Shown here piece after piece: positions 23,114 through 28,079 of a stretch of DNA of 28,079 bases. The stretch is from JACQFK01 sp035644495 (GTDB taxonomy: Bacteria > Planctomycetota > MHYJ01 > JACPRB01), in NCBI GenBank assembly GCA_035644495.1, contig DASQOM010000289.1:1-28079 (forward strand). Reading direction: 5' to 3'. The notes below the pieces were generated by a model, which worked only from the letters and a program-made list of their open reading frames with translations, searched no databases and was not told where the DNA came from. Each line of letters opens with the position of its first letter. Within the stretch, counting starts at the first letter, position 1. A program made the translations under genes and the position numbers.

Positions 23114-25102
23114 CTACTCGCGCTTCCTCTGCGCGTCGGCGAGCCACTCCGACCAGAACGCGCGCGCCTGCTCCGGGGTCAGGATGCGTAGGCGGTCCGA
23201 GTCCAGGACGAAGTCGGCGTCCAGCAGATCGAGCGACTCCAGCACGCTGCGCTTCCGGGCTCCTGTATAGATGCGGCGGAAGGTCTGCAGCGCGGGCAGA
23301 TCGGCGCACTCCGGGGCCACCTCGGGACACATCACCGCGCGCTCGCCGAGGTCGTTGACGAGCTCCAGGGAGGTCCCCTCGAGATCGCGGTCGAGCAGCG
23401 TCCGGTTCAGGTGGTCCCAGAGCGCGGGCGTGCGGAGCGCGTTGAGCGCGTTCGTCCCCGGCGCGATCAGCGGCAGGCCGTCCCGGAAGCCGAGGGCGCA
23501 GAGCGCTTCCGCGGCGGCGCGCGCGACGAGGGGGTCGTCCTTCAACAGGGGTTTCAGGTCGCCCACCGCCTTCTCCCGCTGGATCTCGCCGACCGCCAGG
23601 GCCGCCTCCCCGCGCACGCCGGGATCCGGATCCTTGAGCGCCTCGGCCAGGGGGGCGGCGGCGCTGCGGGCGGCCGGGCCGATCAGGCGCAGCGTCCGCG
23701 CCGCGCGGCGCCGCGTCGCGGGATCGCGGTCCGCCAGCGCTTCCGTCACCCCGGGGATCGACGCGGGCGCAAGCTCGATCATCGCCTGCACCGGCGCATC
23801 GTCCTTGCGGAAGCGCTCCAGCAGCAGCGAGAGGGCCGGCCGCGCCCGGGGACCGACATACCCCAGCGCGCGCGTGGCGCGTTCCGCCTCGTCGGCGCTG
23901 GCGCGATCGTCCTCCAGCGCGCCGATCAGGACGGGGATGACGCCCTCCGAGGTCGGATCGAAGCGCGCGAGGCCGCAGGCTCCGGCGAGCCGAACGCGGC
24001 GGTCGCTGTCCTTCAGCGCCCGGGTAAAGACCGGCACGGCCACGCGGGCGTTGCGGCCGGCCGCCTCCATGGAGACGAGCGCTGCAATGCGGATTTTTGG
24101 ATCCGCCTCTCGCGCGCCCCAGAGCAGCCGCTGGACATCCTTCACGTGGAGGTAGTCCGCCGCCAGCGCGGACATCCGCAGGTAGATGTGAGCCTCCACG
24201 GCCGCGGGGGCCGCCAGTCCGATGACGGCGGCGATGGACAGCGTGGTCACGGCGAGAAACCCGGCGCGGCTGATCCTGCCCCAGAGCGCCAGCACCCAGA
24301 GGCCGCCCAGGACGCCCAGCGGCGCCCACGTCCAGTTGTCCCGGAAGAACGCGTTCGTCCGCGCCCCCAGGTCCAGCAGGGGCGACAGAGGGTCGTTCCA
24401 CCCGGCGGCGGCGCGGACGGCGTCCGCCACGAGAATCCCCTGCAGCCCGGCGGCGATGCCGATGACGACGATCAGCCAGGCGATCATCGGGTGCCGCAGG
24501 CGGTCGGGGACGGGATCCGGCTTGTGTCCGAAATACCGCAGCGCCTCGGGCCTCGTGAAGAGGGCGAAGAGGACGGCCAGGAAGAGGGCGGGAACGAAAT
24601 AGACGGGGACGAGGATGGAAAGCCCCGCGGCGAAACGCGCGAGGCTGTCGGCGTTGCGCCAGTCGGTGAGCAGCGCGAGGCCCGCGACGGCCTGCAGCAG
24701 GGCCAGCGCGACGCAGGGGACGACGAGCCCGGAGCGTCCGACCAGCAGGCCCGCGCCGAGATAGAAGGCGGCGCTGGCGAAGAGGCCGATTCCGGCGCCC
24801 TTCAGAAACGCCGGCCGGGGAGGCGGCGGCTCCGGGGGACGCGGCAGCGGCCGGGTTGCGGCGAAGGCGGCCACGCGGCAGCGGCGGACCCACTCCTCGT
24901 GGTCCTCGGATTCCCGGCTGCAGGACGGGCAATGGAGGAGCCCCTCGACGGGAGGCGCGGCGATGACGGCGCTGCAGGAGGGGCAGCGCTTGGGCGGGAG
25001 CGTCTCGAACGGCGCGGGCGCCGGATCCATCGCGCGCTCGCAGCGGGTGCAGGCCGCCTCTTCGGGGGCCATCGGCTCTCCGCAACGCTGGCAGGTGGAC
25101 AT
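23114..25102 (-). CDS. Membrane protein with two zinc ribbons and HEAT repeats
   Basis: A 662-residue protein in three parts. The N-terminus holds two zinc-ribbon-like C4 sites (C4/C7/C18/C21 and C40/C43/C58/C61). A Pro-rich stretch leads to several membrane spans (about 98-118, 124-144, 155-180, 208-228, 265-285, 290-310). From about 318 to 545 there are HEAT/PBS-lyase-like helical repeats with A-x-x-A-L-x-x-[ILM]-G spacing (for example ATRALGYVGP and ALAVGEIQREKA). The last 120 residues are unassigned. Such proteins are common in Planctomycetota-like genomes and have no assigned biochemical role. The minus-strand frame was chosen over a similarly long overlapping one because of its regular cysteines, spans and repeats. 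It converges on the desulfurase gene with a one-base gap and is divergent from arsR. Confidence 0.83.
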   Translation of the reverse strand: MSTCQRCGEPMAPEEAACTRCERAMDPAPAPFETLPPKRCPSCSAVIAAPPVEGLLHCPSCSRESEDHEEWVRRCRVAAFAATRPLPRPPEPPPPRPAFLKGAGIGLFASAAFYLGAGLLVGRSGLVVPCVALALLQAVAGLALLTDWRNADSLARFAAGLSILVPVYFVPALFLAVLFALFTRPEALRYFGHKPDPVPDRLRHPMIAWLIVVIGIAAGLQGILVADAVRAAAGWNDPLSPLLDLGARTNAFFRDNWTWAPLGVLGGLWVLALWGRISRAGFLAVTTLSIAAVIGLAAPAAVEAHIYLRMSALAADYLHVKDVQRLLWGAREADPKIRIAALVSMEAAGRNARVAVPVFTRALKDSDRRVRLAGACGLARFDPTSEGVIPVLIGALEDDRASADEAERATRALGYVGPRARPALSLLLERFRKDDAPVQAMIELAPASIPGVTEALADRDPATRRRAARTLRLIGPAARSAAAPLAEALKDPDPGVRGEAALAVGEIQREKAVGDLKPLLKDDPLVARAAAEALCALGFRDGLPLIAPGTNALNALRTPALWDHLNRTLLDRDLEGTSLELVNDLGERAVMCPEVAPECADLPALQTFRRIYTGARKRSVLESLDLLDADFVLDSDRLRILTPEQARAFWSEWLADAQRKRE

Positions 25103-25110
25103 CCGGGCCC

Positions 25111-25116
25111 ATTGTA
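25111..25116 (-). promoter_or_regulatory. Candidate -10 box close to the HEAT-repeat gene start
   Basis: The minus strand reads TACAAT (five of six to consensus), ending eight bases before the ATG at 25102. Transcription from it would begin almost at the start codon, giving a nearly leaderless mRNA. No good -35 and no ribosome site are seen, so support is modest. Confidence 0.3.
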
Positions 25117-25179
25117 GCGCGGGGCGCGGGGACGGCCCCAGAAAATTCGAGGGCCGGACGCGGACGCCCGCGATTCCGC

Positions 25180-25207
25180 TTGCGCCGGCCCTCCCGGCAA
25201 CTATAAT
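25180..25207 (+). promoter_or_regulatory. arsR promoter
   Basis: A perfect TATAAT (25202-25207) lies 16 bases after a weak -35, TTGCGC (25180-25185). The expected transcription start is near 25214, leaving a leader of only about nine bases before the ATG at 25223 and no Shine-Dalgarno sequence. The intergenic region between the divergent genes holds nothing else recognisable. Confidence 0.6.
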
Positions 25208-25223
25208 CGCCTAAGCGAATATA
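25202..25223. promoter_or_regulatory. ArsR operator-like inverted repeat over the promoter
   Basis: TATAATCGC (25202-25210) and GCGAATATA (25215-25223) form an inverted repeat with eight of nine matching positions and a four-base centre. It covers the -10 box, the predicted transcription start and the first base of the arsR start codon. ArsR-type repressors bind such AT-rich dyads next to their own promoter and release on binding As(III). Confidence 0.6.
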
Positions 25224-25582
25224 TGACGACCGCCGCCGCGCCCCGCCCGCCCGCGCTGTTCCGGGCCTTCTCCGATCCCACCCGGCTGAGGATCCTTCAT
25301 CTGCTGCGGGACGGGGAGCTCTGCGTCTGCGATCTGATGCGGATCCTCCGCGTCCCCCAGGCCAAGACCTCGCGGCACCTGGCCTACCTGCGCCGGTCCG
25401 GCCTCGTCATCGCGAGGCAGGACGGCCTCTGGAGTTACTACTCGCTGTCCCCGGCCCGGGGTCCGGTGCATCGGCGGCTGCTCTCCTGCCTCGACGTCTG
25501 CTGCCGCGAGCTGCCGGCCATCCTGGCGGATTCCCGGCGCGCGAGCAGCATCCGAAAGGGAGCCGCATGCTGCCTCCCGTGA
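25223..25582 (+). CDS. arsR: ArsR-family arsenic-responsive repressor
   Basis: A 119-residue winged-helix repressor of the ArsR/SmtB family. F-S-D-P-T-R-L-R-I-L-H-L-L (about 16-28) precedes the arsenite-sensing motif E-L-C34-V-C36-D-L in the recognition region. The recognition helix is Q-A-K-T-S-R-H-L-A-Y-L-R (about 46-57), followed by the wing. A C-terminal C-L-D-V-C-C and a terminal A-C-C-L-P add possible further As(III) thiols. It should repress this operon until arsenite binds. It is the first gene, with an almost leaderless transcript predicted and an inverted repeat over its promoter. The 3' end overlaps the aquaporin gene by 16 bases. Other ArsR members sense metals, but C-V-C with arsenic neighbours makes arsenite the best call. 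Confidence 0.93.
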   Translation: MTTAAAPRPPALFRAFSDPTRLRILHLLRDGELCVCDLMRILRVPQAKTSRHLAYLRRSGLVIARQDGLWSYYSLSPARGPVHRRLLSCLDVCCRELPAILADSRRASSIRKGAACCLP

Positions 25583-26244
25583 CGCTGCCCCGCCGGCTGG
25601 CCGCGGAAGCCCTGGGCTCGGCCCTGCTCCTGGCGGCCGTCGTGGGATCGGGCATCATGGGGGAGCGCCTCGCCGGCGGCAATGCCGCCGTGGCGCTGCT
25701 CGCCAACTCCATCGCCACCGGCGCCACCCTGGCCGCGCTCATCCTGGTCCTGGGCCCGGTTTCTGGCGCGCATTTCAACCCGCTGGTGACCGTCGCGTCC
25801 GCAGTCGGGCGGCGCACCTCGTGGCGGGACGTCCCGCCCTACGTCGCGGCGCAGTTCGTCGGCGCGTTCTTCGGCGTCGCCACGGCGCACGGCATGTTCG
25901 GAGAACCCGTGTTTTCGGCCTCGCGGCACGTCCGCCAGGGACCGGGACAGCTCCTGGGCGAAGGGGTCGCCACCCTCGGACTCCTGGCCGTGGTCGCGGG
26001 GACCCCGTCCCGGCGCCCGACGGCGGCCGCCGTCGGGATCGCCGCCTATATCACGGCCGCGTACTGGTTCAGCTCCTCCACCGCCTTTGCGAATCCGGCG
26101 GTCACGCTGGCCCGCTGCGCCACCGACACCTTTGCCGGCATCCGCCCCGTCGACGTCCCCCTCTTCATCGTCGCCCAGGCCGTCGGCGCGGCCGCCGCCA
26201 TCCCCCTGTTCCGCTGGCTCCTGCCGGAGGAATTGCCGGGATGA
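25567..26244 (+). CDS. aqpS: Aquaglyceroporin, arsenic-linked (AqpS type)
   Basis: A 225-residue MIP-family channel with about six membrane spans. The two pore motifs are H-F-N-P-L (N71-P72-L73, a variant of NPA) and F-A-N-P-A (N176-P177-A178), with the selectivity-filter arginine R183 in N-P-A-V-T-L-A-R. Between a repressor and an arsenate reductase, such channels let arsenite formed inside the cell flow out down its gradient, as shown for AqpS of Sinorhizobium meliloti. AGGGAG lies six bases before the ATG, which is inside the 3' end of arsR. The stop overlaps the arsC start (ATGA). Glycerol or water transport cannot be excluded, but the operon points to arsenite. Confidence 0.9.
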   Translation: MLPPVTLPRRLAAEALGSALLLAAVVGSGIMGERLAGGNAAVALLANSIATGATLAALILVLGPVSGAHFNPLVTVASAVGRRTSWRDVPPYVAAQFVGAFFGVATAHGMFGEPVFSASRHVRQGPGQLLGEGVATLGLLAVVAGTPSRRPTAAAVGIAAYITAAYWFSSSTAFANPAVTLARCATDTFAGIRPVDVPLFIVAQAVGAAAAIPLFRWLLPEELPG

Positions 26245-26642
26245 AGACGGTCCTCTTCGCCTGCGTCCATAACGCCGGCCGCTCGCAGATGGCGGCCGCG
26301 CTCTTCAACCTCGCCGCCGATCCGGCGAAGGCGGTCGCGGTCTCCGCCGGCACCGAGCCCGGCCCGCGGGTTCATCCGGAAGTGGTCGAGGTCATGAAGG
26401 AACACGGAGTCGACCTGGGCGGCTTCCTGCCGCGAAAGCTCACCGACCACCTCGCGAGAGGCGCCTCCCTCCTGATCACGATGGGCTGCGGCGAGGCCTG
26501 CCCCCATGTTCCCGGAATCCGACGGGACGACTGGCCGCTCGAGGATCCGAAGGGAAAGGCGATGGAGCGCGTGCGCGAAATCCGCGACGACGTCGAGCGA
26601 CGCGTCCGCGCCCTGATCCTCCGGGAAGGCTGGAGCCGCTAG
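26241..26642 (+). CDS. arsC: Arsenate reductase, low-molecular-weight phosphatase type
   Basis: A 133-residue ArsC of the protein-tyrosine-phosphatase-like class, reducing arsenate to arsenite in the cytoplasm. The catalytic loop is C8-V-H-N-A-G-R14-S-Q-M, the C-x5-R anion site. Further cysteines are C83 and C87 in M-G-C-G-E-A-C-P, and the catalytic aspartate is in D-W-P-L-E-D-P (97-103). The close C-x3-C spacing resembles the M-G-C-G-D-A-C-P form of actinobacterial enzymes, some of which use a small thiol and mycoredoxin, more than Bacillus ArsC (C82/C89). The reductant here is therefore open. The ATG overlaps the aquaporin stop (ATGA). It ends five bases before a convergent gene. Confidence 0.93.
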   Translation: MKTVLFACVHNAGRSQMAAALFNLAADPAKAVAVSAGTEPGPRVHPEVVEVMKEHGVDLGGFLPRKLTDHLARGASLLITMGCGEACPHVPGIRRDDWPLEDPKGKAMERVREIRDDVERRVRALILREGWSR

Positions 26643-26647
26643 GCTCC

Positions 26648-27964
26648 CTACTTTCCGATGCAGTACAGGTGCGTCGACGTCCTGAGGAAGAGCCGGCTGC
26701 CCGACACCGCGATCGAGGACAGCGTACACTCGTCGTCGAGCGGATTCTCGGAAAGCACCTTGAACTCGGGGCCGGTCGCGATGACCGTGGTCTTCGCCTT
26801 CTCGTTGGTCAGGTAGATCTTCCCGTCGGCCAGTAGCGGCGACGAGTCATAGGTCCCGCCCGCGATGCGCTGGCGCTCGTAGAACGCCTTCCCCGTCGCA
26901 GGGTCGTAGCAGCTCACCATCCCGCCGTCGTTGAGGACGTAGAGATACTTCCCGTCCGAGACGGGCGTCGGGACGTCGCAGCCGAACTTGTTCGTCCAGG
27001 CGATGTGCGTGTCGGTCACCAGCCCCTTGCCGCCGCCCTTGACGCCGACGAAGGGCCCCTGCTTGATGCAGGCGAAGACATACTCGCCCACGACCGCCGG
27101 CGAGCAGACCGCGCGGTAGAACTTGTCCTGCTTCAGGTTCAGGCCGCCGCAGCGCCAGATCTCCCTGCCCGTCTTCGGGTCGTGGCCGGTGAAGTAGTCG
27201 CCGCCCACCACGATGATCTCGGTATGGTCGGCGTACTTCATCGGGATCGGCGTCGTGTACGCGTCGGGCCCTTCCTTCTGCGCGTCGGTCGGCCGCTCGA
27301 CCTTCCAGACCTCCTTGCCCGTCCTGCCGTCGAAGGCGATCAGGTACGAGGGGCCCGTATTGTCCCAGCCATGCAGGATCGGGACGATCAGCATCCCCTC
27401 GTAGAGCAGCGGCGAGGAGCCGTAGCCCCAGTTGAGGCCGAACTTGACGTAGGCCTTCTGCAGGTCGATCTGCCAGATCTGTTTGCCGTCGAGGTCGAAT
27501 CCCGTGAGGATCCCCGTGCCCGTGAGCGCCCAGACCATCGTCCCGTCGGTGACCGGCGACGGACTCGACATGTTCTGCTTCGCATAGTGCACGTTGCCGC
27601 CGCTCAGCTTCGCGCGCCAGAGCTGCGAGCCGTCCTTCTTCGAGAAGCAGAGCAGCAGCAGGTCCGCCCCCTCGGCCCTCGGCTTGCCCGGGCCCTTCTT
27701 GGCGAGCGTCGCGGCGTCGCCGCCGGCTTCGCTGCCCGAAGCCAGGAAGATCCGGTCGCCCCAGATCGCCGGCGTCGAGCCGCTCCACGACGGGAGCTTC
27801 ACCTTCCACTTGATGTTCTCGGTCTCCGACCACTTCTCGGGCAGCCCGGTCGACGTCGACGTCCCGTTCAGCGACGGCCCGCGCCACTGCGGCCAGTTGT
27901 CGTCGGCTGACGCGGACCCCAGCGGCAGGGCCGTCAGCGCCAGGATGAACGCGAAGGATTTCAT
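26648..27964 (-). CDS. Secreted PQQ-like beta-propeller protein
   Basis: A 438-residue protein with a clear signal peptide (1-20, ending A-S-A), then a PQQ-like propeller. The mature protein opens with D-D-N-W-P-Q-W-R-G-P-S-L-N-G-T-S. Blades carry FDLDGKQIWQIDL, FDGRTGKEVWKVE, HDPKTGREIWRCG and YDPATGKAFYERQ. It is a BamB/quinoprotein-like fold; no calcium site or paired-cysteine motif of true PQQ dehydrogenases is evident. GGGAG lies six bases before the ATG. It follows another propeller gene by 14 bases in the same direction, so the two probably form an operon that continues beyond the window. Function unknown, presumably periplasmic. Confidence 0.87.
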   Translation of the reverse strand: MKSFAFILALTALPLGSASADDNWPQWRGPSLNGTSTSTGLPEKWSETENIKWKVKLPSWSGSTPAIWGDRIFLASGSEAGGDAATLAKKGPGKPRAEGADLLLLCFSKKDGSQLWRAKLSGGNVHYAKQNMSSPSPVTDGTMVWALTGTGILTGFDLDGKQIWQIDLQKAYVKFGLNWGYGSSPLLYEGMLIVPILHGWDNTGPSYLIAFDGRTGKEVWKVERPTDAQKEGPDAYTTPIPMKYADHTEIIVVGGDYFTGHDPKTGREIWRCGGLNLKQDKFYRAVCSPAVVGEYVFACIKQGPFVGVKGGGKGLVTDTHIAWTNKFGCDVPTPVSDGKYLYVLNDGGMVSCYDPATGKAFYERQRIAGGTYDSSPLLADGKIYLTNEKAKTTVIATGPEFKVLSENPLDDECTLSSIAVSGSRLFLRTSTHLYCIGK

Positions 27965-27978
27965 GGCTCGCTCCCTGC

Positions 27979-28079
27979 TTACTTTCCGGCCAGCGCGTAC
28001 AGCATCTTCTTCCCCGTGAAGTAAAGGACGCCGTTGGCGACCACGACCGATCCCGTGTCGAGGTCCTTGAAGGCGTCCG
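27979..28079 (-). CDS. C-terminus of a PQQ-like protein (partial)
   Basis: The last 33 codons of a gene entering from beyond the high-coordinate edge, ending in TAA at 27981-27979. The visible peptide includes G-S-V-V-V-A-N-G-V-L-Y-F-T-G and ends K-M-L-Y-A-L-A-G-K. This is the final-blade pattern of PQQ-like propellers, close to the ends of the complete propellers here (for example L-Y-C-I-G-K). It lies 14 bases upstream of the complete propeller gene. Confidence 0.65.
   Translation of the reverse strand, partial: DAFKDLDTGSVVVANGVLYFTGKKMLYALAGK

Noticed and set aside
23103..25112. Alternative 669-codon minus-strand frame over the HEAT-repeat gene
   Set aside because: The competing frame has regular zinc-ribbon cysteines, membrane spans and HEAT spacing. 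This one is Arg/Gly/Pro-rich without pattern.
1..28079. CRISPR arrays, tRNA/rRNA genes, insertion sequences
   Set aside because: No evenly spaced direct repeats, tRNA-like cloverleaf, rRNA core segment, transposase frame or flanking inverted repeats were noticed. The genes leave almost no free space.

Overview
This is a gene-dense, GC-rich window (roughly two thirds GC by eye) with about 22 genes. They sit in five runs of alternating strand, and no gap between genes exceeds about 120 bases. There is no rRNA, tRNA, CRISPR array or mobile element that I can recognise. Repeated secreted or membrane-anchored PQQ-like beta-propellers opening with a W-x-x-[WF]-R-G-P motif, a squalene-hopene-cyclase-type protein, Tat-exported ferredoxins and frequent GTG starts suggest a bacterium of the Planctomycetota or a relative. 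That assignment is inference from gene style; there is no marker gene.

Region A (1-13501, minus strand) reads from high to low coordinates. It starts with three beta-propeller genes: a secreted PQQ-like protein, a membrane-anchored PQQ-like protein with an Ala/Pro/Lys/Glu linker, and an NHL-repeat protein. A redox run follows: a small Tat-type four-cysteine protein, a Tat-exported four-cluster ferredoxin (MauM/NapG type), a polytopic NosR/NapH-like ferredoxin, a second membrane-anchored PQQ-like protein, a NuoE-NuoF fusion (NADH-oxidising flavoprotein) and a [2Fe-2S]/[4Fe-4S] protein with NuoG-like and GltD-like parts. A family-4 glycosyltransferase and the start of a small membrane-anchored protein end the run. 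Most junctions overlap by 4 to 17 bases, so this looks like one or two operons. The likely theme is electron transfer between NADH and a membrane or periplasmic partner, with no hydrogenase and no complex I membrane subunits in sight.

Region B (13621-23112, plus strand) is a nine-gene operon. Its genes are a glycine-cleavage-H-like lipoyl protein, a COG0523 (CobW-like) GTPase, a small protein resembling the N-terminal cysteine domain of HdrA, a 4Fe-4S ferredoxin, a radical SAM enzyme, a DUF116-like/polyprenyl-synthase fusion, a short prenyltransferase-like alpha-barrel protein, a squalene-hopene-cyclase-like enzyme with an intact DxDD motif, and an IscS/NifS cysteine desulfurase. Genes touch or overlap throughout. 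The combination suggests an isoprenoid chain that is built, modified by iron-sulfur/radical chemistry and cyclised. I do not recognise it as a described pathway and consider it the best candidate here for a new system.

Region C (23114-25102, minus) is one zinc-ribbon, multi-membrane-segment, HEAT-repeat protein. Region D (25223-26642, plus) is a compact arsenic operon: ArsR, an aquaglyceroporin (AqpS type) and a thiol-dependent arsenate reductase, with an inverted repeat over the promoter. It resembles the pump-free arsR-aqpS-arsC arrangement known from Sinorhizobium. Region E (26648-28079, minus) holds one complete PQQ-like secreted protein and the C-terminus of another.
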